Notes: a model not told the origin generated them from the letters alone. Positions 7,356-14,748 are shown, numbered from the stretch's first letter. The stretch: DNA of 16,870 nucleotides from Deltaproteobacteria bacterium RBG_13_61_14 (GCA_001797815.1 MGQK01000081.1:142524-159393); one strand, 5' to 3'. Made by a program: numbers and translations.

Positions 7356-7658
7356 GGGAGCACCGGCGCGGGAGAAAAGGATGAAAATTTCCAGGAATCG
7401 TAAGGCACGAATGGCAACACGTTAGTCATTCCCAACAGGCAAGCAGACAAAATACCTCAAAAGCAGGAGAGGATCAAGAATCTCTTTCCAAAGGGTTCGG
7501 GATTGATCGGAGCGATCTGATCATTTATAATTTCTGGCAAGTCATCCCGGAGAATGGATCAGGAAGCTCGGGTTCGTCCGTGGCTTGGTCCTGGTCCTGT
7601 GTCTTTGGCGGAACTGTTTGAAAACCGTGCAGTCGGGACTGCAAAAGGAGTCATGGAG
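7356..7658. other. Divergent intergenic region between mtgA and the synthetase gene
   Basis: About 300 bp, AT-richer than the neighbours. It holds the plus-strand promoter (7503-7531) and a short hairpin, GCAGTC-gg-GACTGC (7629-7642), just before the Shine-Dalgarno AAAGGAG (7644-7650). I could not find a convincing -35/-10 pair for mtgA on the minus strand. Confidence 0.5.
7503..7531 (+). promoter_or_regulatory. Promoter of the acyl-CoA-synthetase gene, with possible operator
   Basis: TTGATC (7503-7508; 4 of 6 of the -35), a 17-nt spacer, then a perfect TATAAT (7526-7531). Start of transcription near 7538 gives a leader of ~120 nt to the ATG at 7659. An inverted repeat TGATC (7504-7508) and GATCA (7519-7523) fills the space between the boxes and could be a repressor site; that part is inference. 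Confidence 0.6.
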
Positions 7659-9299
7659 ATGTCTGTTTTCAAGACCGTGACGGTCGCCTTGCGGCGGAGG
7701 TTGAATTGGGGTCTGCTCGGGCATTTGCTGGAGATCAGGGCGCGGGTGAAACCCGACTTTCCGGTGCTGGTCTTCGAGGACGCGACCAACCCCGAAGAAG
7801 TCCAGACCTATCGCGACCTCTTCGAGAACTCGCACCGGTTCGCGAGGGCTCTGCTTGACGCGGGCGTGGACAAGGGGGATCGGTATGCGGCGATGATGCA
7901 CAACCGCCCCGAGATGGTGGAGCTGATGGCGGCGGCAAGTATCCTGGGCGCGGTCATCGTGCCGGTGGACCCGCGGTCCAAGGGCGACAAGTTGGCGCAC
8001 CAGATCAAGAACTCCAAGAGCAAGGCGATCTTCCTGACCGCGGACCTGCTGGACCGGATCGAGGAAATCCGGGACCGGATCCAGGACGTTAAGATCTTCA
8101 GCATCGAAAAGCCCGGCGCTCCGGCGACGGGAGATGTCTCCGGCTGTGCCTCCATCCGGGAGGTTCTGGAGGCGCCTTTTCGACCGGTGGATTACCGTGA
8201 CATCGGTCTGGCGCACCCGATGCAGATCATTTATACCTCGGGGACTACCGGGGACCCGAAGGGAGTGGTCAACGAGAACTACCGCCTGCCGGTTTACGGC
8301 GCTCTGCTCAGCCGGTATTGGGACTACCGGGAAGGCGACGTGCTCTACACCGGCCTCTCGCTCACTCACGGGAACGCTCAGGCCGTGACCCTGTCGCCGG
8401 CGCTCTATCGGGACTTGCGGGCGGTGTTCAGCGTCAAGTTTACCAAAAGCCGGCTGTGGGACGTGACCCGCAAGTATGGCGCTACCAGCTTTTCCCTGCT
8501 CGGGGGCATGGCCTCCGGGATCTACAACGAGCCTCCCCGGCCCGACGATGCGGACAACCCGGTGCGACAGGTGGTCAGCGCGGGCATGCCCAGGGCGATT
8601 TGGGAGGATTTCGAGAGGCGCTTCCACGTCCAGGTGCTGGAGTGGTATGGCACGGTGGAGGGCGGAGGTTTTGCCCGCAAGCCGGTGGGAAAGGGGCCGG
8701 TGGGCAGCTTTGGCAAACCCATCCCGCTCTTCAACATGAAGGTAGTTGACGAAAACGACCGCGCCTGCCCGCCCCACGTCCCCGGCGAGCTGGTGGGTCG
8801 CATCCGGTTTTTAGGCGCGGCGGTCAACTACTTCGACAACCCCGAAGCCAGCCGGAAGAAGACCCGGGGCGGATGGATCCGCTCCGGTGACATCGTGCAC
8901 GTGGACGCGGACGGATGGTTCTTCTTCGACCACCGCGCGGGGGAAGGGTTAAGAAGGGCCGGGGACTTCATTCAGCCCGATGCCGTGGAGAGGGCGATCG
9001 GCGAGCACCCGGACGTCAGCGAGGTCGCGGTCTTCGGCATCCCCGCCGCCAGCGGCGCCCCGGGCGAATCCGACATGGTCGCGGCCTTCACCCTGTTTCC
9101 GGGAAAGAAACCGGACCCCGCCTCCCTCTTCGAGCTCGCGGCCCGGAAATTGGAGGCGAACAGCGTCCCCAGCTATCTTCTCTTTTTGGATGAGATCCCC
9201 AAAACCATCAGCGAAAAACCCCAGGAGCGGTTTCTCAAAAAAAGCTTCGCGGAACAACCGGAGCGGGTCTATAAGCTCGAAGACTACCGGAAGAAATAA
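7659..9299 (+). CDS. AMP-dependent synthetase/ligase, acyl-CoA-synthetase-like (ANL superfamily)
   Basis: A 546-residue adenylate-forming enzyme that would activate a carboxylic acid with ATP and, most likely, transfer it to CoA. Motifs, numbered from this start: P-loop YTSGTTGDPKG (192-202), LTHGNAQ (236-241), the adenine/acyl site WYGTVEGGG (329-337), and hinge region GWIRSGDIVHVDADGWFFF (405-423) followed by DHR. In the C-terminal lid, IPKTISEKPQERFLKK (513-528) is in the place of the catalytic-Lys motif, with Lys520 the candidate. The pattern is closest to fatty-acid-transport/crotonobetaine-ligase-like enzymes; the substrate cannot be read. The frame is open to an ATG at 7554, but the ATG at 7659 has AAAGGAG at 8-nt spacing and 7554 lies only ~16 nt from the predicted transcription start, so I chose 7659. 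It is followed immediately by a recombinase remnant in the same frame. Confidence 0.88.
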   Translation: MSVFKTVTVALRRRLNWGLLGHLLEIRARVKPDFPVLVFEDATNPEEVQTYRDLFENSHRFARALLDAGVDKGDRYAAMMHNRPEMVELMAAASILGAVIVPVDPRSKGDKLAHQIKNSKSKAIFLTADLLDRIEEIRDRIQDVKIFSIEKPGAPATGDVSGCASIREVLEAPFRPVDYRDIGLAHPMQIIYTSGTTGDPKGVVNENYRLPVYGALLSRYWDYREGDVLYTGLSLTHGNAQAVTLSPALYRDLRAVFSVKFTKSRLWDVTRKYGATSFSLLGGMASGIYNEPPRPDDADNPVRQVVSAGMPRAIWEDFERRFHVQVLEWYGTVEGGGFARKPVGKGPVGSFGKPIPLFNMKVVDENDRACPPHVPGELVGRIRFLGAAVNYFDNPEASRKKTRGGWIRSGDIVHVDADGWFFFDHRAGEGLRRAGDFIQPDAVERAIGEHPDVSEVAVFGIPAASGAPGESDMVAAFTLFPGKKPDPASLFELAARKLEANSVPSYLLFLDEIPKTISEKPQERFLKKSFAEQPERVYKLEDYRKK

Positions 9300-9302
9300 T
9301 CG

Positions 9303-9542
9303 TCCCCAGCCGGGGCCAAGCCCAAAGAGGTCATGGACTTGGCGCGCCATGCGACTGTGGACATGACCTTGCGGGTTTATGCTCGGTCGAGGTGGGAACG
9401 GCGGGGAGAGCTTGCCGAAGCCGTGGGCAGGATGGTGAATCCTGGGCCGAAGTGTGCTACCAGCGTGCTACGGCAAATGGTGTGGGGATTCGTAACTATG
9501 GACAAGATCAAGGAAAATCATGGTGCGAAAGGGGGGATTTGA
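9303..9542 (+). pseudogene. Tyrosine recombinase (integrase) C-terminal remnant
   Basis: After the synthetase stop (9297-9299) the same frame reads PAGAKPKEVMDLARHATVDM and then TLRVYARSRWERRGELAEAV. This matches the last part of phage-type integrases: AGA-PKEV, the conserved His of the RH-A motif, and the nucleophilic Tyr in the MT-RVYAR segment. The catalytic Arg and the HxxR motif, with the whole N-terminus, are missing and there is no start codon context, so it is a truncated pseudogene. Recognisable similarity ends near 9437; the frame then continues as a tail that stops inside the tRNA-Leu 3' end (TGA 9540-9542), the arrangement expected when an integrase gene abuts its tRNA attachment site. 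Confidence 0.75.
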
Positions 9543-9607
9543 ACCCCCACGACCTTGCGGCCGCTGGACCCTGAATCCAGTGCGTCTCCCAGTTCCGCCA
9601 CTTTCGC
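9521..9607 (-). tRNA. tRNA-Leu (anticodon CAG)
   Basis: On the minus strand the acceptor arms GCGAAAG (9607-9601) and CTTTCGC (9531-9525) pair perfectly, followed by discriminator A and an encoded CCA (9523-9521). The anticodon stem CTGGA/TCCAG encloses the loop TTCAGGG, giving anticodon CAG (reads CUG). The T arm is GGGGG-TTCAAAT-CCCCC, and a long variable arm makes it class II. The 87-nt length is typical for leucine tRNA. It ends beside an integrase remnant. Confidence 0.97.
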
Positions 9608-9624
9608 ACTTCGGGGCGTTTTTA

Positions 9625-9652
9625 AGTTTAACAAGATCGGGAAAATTGTCAA
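9625..9652 (-). promoter_or_regulatory. Promoter of tRNA-Leu
   Basis: On the minus strand a perfect TTGACA (9652-9647), a 16-nt spacer, and TAAACT (9630-9625; 4 of 6). The predicted start near 9618 is about 10 nt before the mature tRNA 5' end at 9607. Confidence 0.5.
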
Positions 9653-10029
9653 CTTCGCCGAAACCCCCGCCAGGGTTGCGATCTTCCGGCCTTGATCGTC
9701 GCCGGCAATATTCTCATCTGAAATCGAGCAGTCGCCAATGGGAGTCCGGTTTTATCCAGGTTCAGATCCATGGAAAACCCCCTGCCTTACTTCCTGGCGC
9801 GCCAACGAGCGCGCCCGAGGGGGGAGGCGCGCGCCGTTTGTCTTCGACCCTGAGGCTCAGACCCGAAGGGAGCGCAAACACCCAAAGGCGCTCGACGCCT
9901 TCTTTTCTTGGCGGCTTCGCCCCTTTAACCACCTTCTTCTTTCTTCTTCTTTTCTTTCAGCTAAACCCCAAGTTTGCTGTGACCGGGAGGGCACAAAGTG
10001 TTTACAATGTATTGAACCTATACAGGTTT
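9653..10029. other. Non-coding stretch between tRNA-Leu and the pabA promoter
   Basis: No credible gene. It contains a GC-rich hairpin GGCGCGC-caacga-GCGCGCC (9796-9815) and a nearby GGCGCGCGCC palindrome (9826-9835). A weak terminator-like hairpin on the plus strand, AAGGCG-ctcga-CGCCTT (9885-9901), is followed by T/C-rich sequence, and a long C/T-rich tract covers about 9930-9960. Open frames here are low-complexity and lack family features. Confidence 0.5.
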
Positions 10030-10057
10030 TTGACAAGAGCGGTCTTGAGGATGTAAT
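10030..10057 (+). promoter_or_regulatory. Promoter of the pabA-pabB operon / leader RNA
   Basis: Perfect TTGACA (10030-10035), a 16-nt spacer, and TGTAAT (10052-10057; 5 of 6). An alternative -10, TAATCT (10054-10059), gives an 18-nt spacer. Transcription would start near 10064, exactly where the structured leader begins. Confidence 0.6.
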
Positions 10058-10063
10058 CTATGT

Positions 10064-10172
10064 TCCAGGTCAAGGACCTGGCCGCCGGTGTCGGCGGCTT
10101 TCGGAAGTATGCCAGGTCATCCCGCGAGAGCGCGGATGAGCACCCAGCTTCCAGGCGGAGCTGGGTTTTTTT
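10064..10172 (+). ncRNA. Structured pabA leader, possible attenuator or terminated small RNA
   Basis: Four hairpins stand in tandem: CCAGGTC-aag-GACCTGG (10065-10081); CCGCC-ggtgtc-GGCGG (10082-10097); TCAT-c-CCGCG-agag-CGCGG-ATGA (10117-10139); and the terminator (10142-10172). The single GACCTGG (10075-10081) can pair either with the CCAGGTC at 10065-10071 or with a second CCAGGTC at 10113-10119, so two mutually exclusive folds exist; a third CCAGG (10151-10155) sits in the terminator loop. This is what a transcription attenuator or riboswitch would look like, but it matches no class I know. A stand-alone ~110-nt RNA with read-through into pabA is the alternative. Confidence 0.45.
10142..10172 (+). 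terminator. Intrinsic terminator immediately before pabA start codon
   Basis: ACCCAGCT (10142-10149) and AGCTGGGT (10159-10166) form a perfect 8-bp stem with a 9-nt loop, followed by seven T (10166-10172). The pabA ATG begins at 10180, so termination here would prevent pabA-pabB expression; this favours attenuation. Confidence 0.8.
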
Positions 10173-10179
10173 ATTGGTC

Positions 10180-10752
10180 ATGCGAATCGTGATAATTGAC
10201 AACTACGACTCCTTCACCTACAACCTGGTCCAGGCGCTGGGCGAGCTGGGGCACGAGCTGCGCGTCTTCCGCCACGACCGGGTGAAGGTGGATGAAATCG
10301 CGGAGCTGCGGCCGGACAAGATCGTGATCTCGCCCGGTCCGGGCCGGCCCCGGGACGCGGGCATCTCCATGGAGGTGATCCGCGGTTTCGGCCCGAGCAC
10401 CTGGGTGCTCGGCGTCTGCCTGGGCCACCAGTGCCTGGCCGAGGCGTTCGGCGGCAAGGTGAAGCACGCGCCCCGGGTGATGCACGGCAAGACCTCGCGG
10501 GTGGCGCATGACGGCCGGGGCATCCACGCGGGCGTGGCCAACCCCTTCGTGGCCATGCGCTATCACTCGCTGGCGGTGGAGGAAAAGAGCCTGCCCTCGT
10601 GCCTGAAAGTGACGGCCCGGGCGGAAGACGGCGTGATCATGGGGCTGCGCCACACCGACCAGAAACTGGTGGGCGTGCAATATCATCCAGAGTCGTTCCT
10701 CACCCCCGAGGGCAAGCGCATCCTCCAAAACTTCATCCGTCTGGACTCATGA
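10180..10752 (+). CDS. pabA: Aminodeoxychorismate synthase, glutamine amidotransferase component
   Basis: A 190-residue class I glutamine amidotransferase that releases ammonia from glutamine for the partner PabB subunit. The start MRIVIIDNYDSFTYNLVQ is the standard N-terminus of TrpG/PabA. SPGPGRP (51-57), nucleophile Cys80 in GVCLGHQ, and His169 and Glu171 in YHPES make up the oxyanion loop and catalytic triad. TrpG and PabA are near-identical families; the PabA assignment follows from the downstream gene, whose active site is of the PabB type, though a shared TrpG/PabA role is possible. The start has no good Shine-Dalgarno sequence: the 7 nt before ATG follow directly on the terminator T-run, itself a hint of special control. 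The frame is open to an ATG at 10060, but that extension is leader RNA, not family sequence. It overlaps pabB by 4 nt (ATGA). Confidence 0.9.
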   Translation: MRIVIIDNYDSFTYNLVQALGELGHELRVFRHDRVKVDEIAELRPDKIVISPGPGRPRDAGISMEVIRGFGPSTWVLGVCLGHQCLAEAFGGKVKHAPRVMHGKTSRVAHDGRGIHAGVANPFVAMRYHSLAVEEKSLPSCLKVTARAEDGVIMGLRHTDQKLVGVQYHPESFLTPEGKRILQNFIRLDS

Positions 10753-12140
10753 TGGAACCGATCGAGCTAAAAGGCCTGGCCCTGGAACCCGCGGCGCTGT
10801 TCGCCGGCCTGGCCGAGCGCCCCGGTTCGGCCTATCTCGACAGCGCCCTGATTGACGAGCACGGCCTGGGCCGCTGGTCGTTTTTAGCCTGGGACCCGTT
10901 CCTCACTCTTTCCGGCAAAGGCGACGCCCTCCAGGTGCGCCAGGCCGGCCGCTCCAGCCGGTCCGCCGATCACCCCCTGCAAATCCTCCGCGCCCTGCTC
11001 CAACGCTATCGGTCCGAAAAGGGCGAGGGACCGGTTCCTTTTGGCTCCGGAGCGATCGGTTACCTGGCTTACGATTTAAGCCACGCCCTGGAGCGGCGGC
11101 CGCGAACTACCAATGACGACCTGCAGCTACCGGACCTCTATTTCACCTTCCACGACTTTGTCCTGGCTTACGACCACCTCGGCCAACGCTGGCACCTGGC
11201 CGGCGAAGACCAGCACCAGGGCGAGCGGCCGTCCCTCGCCCGGCGCCGGGATGAAGTGATGGCTCTGGCGGAAAAGGCGGCTCCGGCCGGTCTGCCGGAA
11301 ATCTCCCCGGCCGAGCCGGTCCGCTTCTCGTCCAACTTCACCCGCGATGACTATCTTCGCGCCATCGTCAAGGCCAAGCACTACATCCGCGAGGGCGACA
11401 TCTACCAGGTCAATCTCTCCCAACGCTTTCGCGCGCCGGCGCCGGGTCCGGCCTGGCCGCTGTATCGGCGGCTGCGCCGGACCAATCCGGCCCCGTTCGC
11501 GGCGTTTTTGCAGGCCGGTGATTTCCAGGTGCTCTCCTCCTCGCCCGAGCGCTTCTTGCGGCTGGAAAGCGGCCGAGTGGAAACCCGGCCGATCAAGGGC
11601 ACCCGGCCCCGGGGCCGAACCCCGGCCGAAGACGCTGGTCTCGCCCAGGAGCTTTTGACCAGCGAGAAAGATCATGCGGAATTGAATATGATCGTGGACC
11701 TGGAGCGGAACGACCTGGGCCGGGTCTGCGCTTACGGCACGGTGCGGGTGACCCGCCACGCCGCGCTGGAAAGTTACGCGCGCGTGCATCACCTGGTCTC
11801 GACGGTCGCGGGGCAGCTCCTTGGCGGCAAGGACACGGTGGACCTGATCCGCGCCGCCTTCCCCGGCGGCTCGATCACCGGCGCGCCCAAGATCCGGGCC
11901 ATGCAGATCATTGACGAGCTCGAGCCTACTTCCCGCAGTGTTTACACCGGCGCCATCGGCTGGCTGGGATTCAACGGCGACCTTGACCTCAATATCGCCA
12001 TCCGCACCATGATCGCGAAAGGGGGCGAGGTCTTTTTCCAGGCCGGGGGCGGCATCGTGGCCGATTCGGACCCGGAGGCCGAATACCAGGAGACTTTTGC
12101 CAAGGCGCAGGCGCTGTTCGAGGCCCTGAATGCCGGTTGA
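10749..12140 (+). CDS. pabB: Aminodeoxychorismate synthase component I
   Basis: A 463-residue chorismate-binding enzyme that converts chorismate and ammonia to 4-amino-4-deoxychorismate, the precursor of p-aminobenzoate for folate. The N-terminal part has AYLDSAL (28-34), the PabB-like variant of the TrpE LLES site. The C-terminal catalytic part has GDIYQVNLSQR (216-226), SSSPERFLRL (263-272), PIKGTRPRG (281-289), DHAELNMIVDLERNDLGRVC (308-327), FPGGSITGAPK (371-381) and FQAGGGIVADSDPEAEY (430-446). Lys283 in PIKGT is the key residue separating PabB from TrpE, which has PIAGT, because PabB uses it as a nucleophile. Translation is probably coupled to pabA through the ATGA overlap (a second ATG follows at 10752). 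No pabC is visible in the window. Confidence 0.92.
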   Translation: MMEPIELKGLALEPAALFAGLAERPGSAYLDSALIDEHGLGRWSFLAWDPFLTLSGKGDALQVRQAGRSSRSADHPLQILRALLQRYRSEKGEGPVPFGSGAIGYLAYDLSHALERRPRTTNDDLQLPDLYFTFHDFVLAYDHLGQRWHLAGEDQHQGERPSLARRRDEVMALAEKAAPAGLPEISPAEPVRFSSNFTRDDYLRAIVKAKHYIREGDIYQVNLSQRFRAPAPGPAWPLYRRLRRTNPAPFAAFLQAGDFQVLSSSPERFLRLESGRVETRPIKGTRPRGRTPAEDAGLAQELLTSEKDHAELNMIVDLERNDLGRVCAYGTVRVTRHAALESYARVHHLVSTVAGQLLGGKDTVDLIRAAFPGGSITGAPKIRAMQIIDELEPTSRSVYTGAIGWLGFNGDLDLNIAIRTMIAKGGEVFFQAGGGIVADSDPEAEYQETFAKAQALFEALNAG

Positions 12141-12194
12141 CTCCCTGGAGCGCGTGGATTAGGATGAGGGCATCCGCGAAGAGTGATTGCCGGG

Positions 12195-14129
12195 ATGAAG
12201 AAGTTCCTGATCCTGCTGGCCTTTCCGGTCTGCGCCCTGGCCCAGCCCAAGCTTTCGCTGACCCTCCAAGCCCCGGCCCTCTGGGTCAAGGGCACGCCGG
12301 CGGAGGTGGCAGTTGCAGTCAAGGAGATCGGGCCGGAGCAGACTGTTATGGTCCAGCTCTCCGGCGCCGGGCTTGCGCCTGCACCCGTCCTTTCCCGGAC
12401 CGGCCCGGGCGAGATTCTGTTCCAGAACCTGACCTTCACTGAAACCGGCCGGCTCGAGCTTGTGGCCCGGACCGCGGGCGCTGAAATCAGCCAACCCTTC
12501 CGCGTCATCCACGGCCTCTGGACTTTGCTCCCGCCGCTTTTGGCCATCGCCCTGGCCCTGATCTTTCGCCAGGTGCTGGCCGCGTTGTGGGTGGCGATCT
12601 GGCTGGGCGCGTTCATCGTTTACGACTGGCAGCCTCTCACCGCGGTGATGCGCTCGATTGACCACTACCTCAAGCAAGCCCTGGCCGACCCCGAGGACGC
12701 GGCCATGCTCCTCTTTATCATTTTCATGGGCGGCCTGATCGGGATGGTGAGCAAGAGCGGCGGTCTGCAGGGGGTGGTGGAGATCCTGGCCCGCCGGGCC
12801 ACCTCCGCGGTCCGCGGCCAGATCTCGACCTGGGCGATGGGGCTGTTCATCTTTTTCGACGATTACGCCAACTGCATCCTGGTGGGCAACACCATGCGGC
12901 CGATCACGGACCGGCTCAAGATCTCGCGGGAGAAGCTCGCTTACATCGTGGACACCACCGCGGCGCCGGTGGCGAGCCTGGTGCCGATCTCGACCTGGAT
13001 CGGATACGAGGTGGGGTTGATCAACCGCGCCCTGGAAAGCGCGGGCATGGATCAGAGCGGCTACATGGTCTTCCTCTGGTCGGTGCCCTATCGCTTTTAC
13101 CCCATCCTCTCGCTGGTCCTGGTGGCGATGATCGCTTTCTCCCACCGCGACTTCGGTCCCATGCTCCGGGCCGAGCGCCGGGCCCGGCGCGAGGGCAAAG
13201 TGCTCCGCGACGGCGCGGTGCCCATGGCCAGCCTGGAGGCGGACATCACCGAGCCGCCCGCGGGCGCGCCCCGGCGCTGGTACAATGCCGCGGTGCCGCT
13301 TTTATCGGTGATCGTGCTCACCGGCATCGGGCTCTGGGTGAACGGGGTGGACAACCTGGGCGAGGCGGGCTGGCAAGAGGTCTCGGCCCGGGCCCAGCCC
13401 TTCGGCTTCTGGACCGGCAAGGTTTACCTGGTGGGCATGGTGCTCTCGGAAGCTTCGGCCAACACGGTGCTCTGCTGGTCGAGCCTGGCCGGGTGCTTGA
13501 TCACGGTGCTGATGGTGGTGCCGCAGCGGATCTTGAGCCTGGCCGAGGCCATGCACGCCTGGCTGGGCGGGGTCAAGTCCATGGTGATCGCAATCGTGGT
13601 GCTGCTCTTCGCCTGGTCCCTGGGCTCGGTCTGCGCCGACCTGCACACCGCCGAGTTTCTCACCCACACCCTGGCCGGAGCGCTCTCGCCCCGTCTGCTC
13701 CCGGTCCTGGTCTTCCTCATCGCCTGCGCCATCTCCTTTGCCACCGGCACCAGCTACGGCACCATGGCCATCCTCATGCCCCTGGTCATCCCCATCGGAC
13801 ACCGGCTCTCGCTCGAGGCCGGCTTCGGCCCGGCCGACCAGCACCTGATCCTGGTGGGCGTGGTCTCCTCGGTGCTGGCCGGATCGGTCTTCGGCGACCA
13901 CTGCTCGCCCATCTCCGACACCACCATCATGTCGAGCATGGCCTCGGCCTGCGACCACGTGGACCACGTGCGCACCCAACTGCCCTATGCCGTGCTGGTG
14001 GCGCTGGTGGGCATGAGCCTGGGCGATATCCCGACCGCCTACGGGATGAGCCCGCTTATCACCATCATCGGGGGGGCCCTGGTCCTGTTCATGGTCTTGC
14101 GGATTTTCGGAAAGCGGGTGGAAAATTAA
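12195..14129 (+). CDS. NhaC-family Na+/H+ antiporter with exported N-terminal domain
   Basis: A 644-residue inner-membrane protein. Residues 1-16 look like a signal peptide (MKKFLILLAFPVCALA), and ~17-103 form a beta-rich soluble domain (VAVAVKEIGPEQTVMVQLSG, then LTFTETGRLELVART), presumably periplasmic. From ~108 on there are about a dozen hydrophobic segments with NhaC signatures: FFDDYAN (220-226) and GDHCSPISDTTIMSS (567-581), plus SFATGTSYGTMAILMPL. Canonical NhaC proteins are shorter and lack the exported domain. The family exchanges sodium for protons, and some NhaC-superfamily members carry amino or organic acids, so the substrate is not certain. A GTG at 12183 is in frame, but ATG 12195 gives a proper signal peptide; the Shine-Dalgarno sequence is weak. 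The gene lies 54 bp after pabB. Confidence 0.85.
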   Translation: MKKFLILLAFPVCALAQPKLSLTLQAPALWVKGTPAEVAVAVKEIGPEQTVMVQLSGAGLAPAPVLSRTGPGEILFQNLTFTETGRLELVARTAGAEISQPFRVIHGLWTLLPPLLAIALALIFRQVLAALWVAIWLGAFIVYDWQPLTAVMRSIDHYLKQALADPEDAAMLLFIIFMGGLIGMVSKSGGLQGVVEILARRATSAVRGQISTWAMGLFIFFDDYANCILVGNTMRPITDRLKISREKLAYIVDTTAAPVASLVPISTWIGYEVGLINRALESAGMDQSGYMVFLWSVPYRFYPILSLVLVAMIAFSHRDFGPMLRAERRARREGKVLRDGAVPMASLEADITEPPAGAPRRWYNAAVPLLSVIVLTGIGLWVNGVDNLGEAGWQEVSARAQPFGFWTGKVYLVGMVLSEASANTVLCWSSLAGCLITVLMVVPQRILSLAEAMHAWLGGVKSMVIAIVVLLFAWSLGSVCADLHTAEFLTHTLAGALSPRLLPVLVFLIACAISFATGTSYGTMAILMPLVIPIGHRLSLEAGFGPADQHLILVGVVSSVLAGSVFGDHCSPISDTTIMSSMASACDHVDHVRTQLPYAVLVALVGMSLGDIPTAYGMSPLITIIGGALVLFMVLRIFGKRVEN

Positions 14130-14146
14130 CTCAGGGAATAACGGTG

Positions 14147-14704
14147 ATGGATGAGGCAAGCTTTATTCGCCAGCGGGTGCTGGTGGCCCGGATTCTGGCG
14201 ACGGCATTTTTATTAACTAACTTCTTTTACTTATGGTTTGGTCTTTTCTTGCGGAATCAAAATTTTTATCTGCCCGCTCCTCATATAATAGAAGAGCTTC
14301 CCTTGGCCGGAGTGCGCGCGATCGCCTGTGTTTTCAGCTTGGCTGCACTTGCTCTGGCTTATTATTTCCACTCCTTTTTCCTCAGTTCTTCTATGGTGAA
14401 CAAAGCCCTTGCCTCACCAAAGGGTTGGCTTCGGCCGCCTTCACCGAAACAAGTCACTCAGTATCCGGATTTAGAACCGGGCATGATCGTGGTGGGCCGA
14501 TTATTTCTGACGGTAACCCTTGTGAGTAGCGCGTTGGCCGAAGCAGTCGGCTTATATGGCCTTTTGTTAGCTGTTATGGTGAAAGACTTTCTCGGGTTCT
14601 ATGCACTGATTGGATTGGCGTCCCTGCTCATGATTGCCCAATTTCCGAGAAGAAGTATGATGGGAAAGTTGATACAGACCTTGCAGATGCGGAAAGGGAT
14701 GTAA
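14147..14704 (+). CDS. Small multi-pass membrane protein of unknown function
   Basis: A 185-residue protein with about four hydrophobic segments (~13-36, 54-77, 113-145, 148-165) and a basic C-terminus. The segment VSSALAEAVGLYGLLLAV (126-143), with Glu132 inside the membrane, resembles the second helix of V-type ATPase c/K subunits (AE-xxx-YGL), though the rest of the protein does not look like a proteolipid. The base composition is clearly more AT-rich than the flanking genes (many TTT, TTA, TAT codons). AGGGA 9 nt before ATG supports the start; a GTG lies one codon upstream. It starts 17 bp after the antiporter stop, so it may share its transcript. I do not recognise the family. Confidence 0.7.
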   Translation: MDEASFIRQRVLVARILATAFLLTNFFYLWFGLFLRNQNFYLPAPHIIEELPLAGVRAIACVFSLAALALAYYFHSFFLSSSMVNKALASPKGWLRPPSPKQVTQYPDLEPGMIVVGRLFLTVTLVSSALAEAVGLYGLLLAVMVKDFLGFYALIGLASLLMIAQFPRRSMMGKLIQTLQMRKGM

Positions 14705-14748
14705 CGACGGATACCAAGAACAAGCTGGAGCAGGTTCTCGCGGAAGAG

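Noticed and set aside
7542-8777. Long minus-strand open frame opposite the synthetase gene
   Set aside because: Antisense frame produced by high GC; the plus strand carries all ANL motifs and the minus product is featureless.
9392-9574. Open frame ending in WCERGDLNPHDLAAAGP
   Set aside because: This is a translation of the tRNA-Leu 3' end in another frame, a well-known artefact; no independent gene features.
9520-10056. Plus-strand open frame of 178 codons across tRNA-Leu and the following gap
   Set aside because: It begins inside the antisense of the tRNA and is low-complexity (poly-Phe/Leu from the C/T tract); no domain and no ribosome site.
10064-10172. SRP RNA, T-box or tetrahydrofolate riboswitch as the identity of the pabA leader
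   Set aside because: The SRP core (GGAAGGAAGCAG-type), the T-box bulge sequence and the riboswitch core are not present; CCAGGTC and a GAGAG loop are only superficial similarities.
12014-12025. GCGAAAGGGGG matching the tRNA-Leu 3' end, as a possible second attachment site
   Set aside because: Only 11 bp, and it encodes the conserved MIAKGGEVFF segment of pabB, so chance match.
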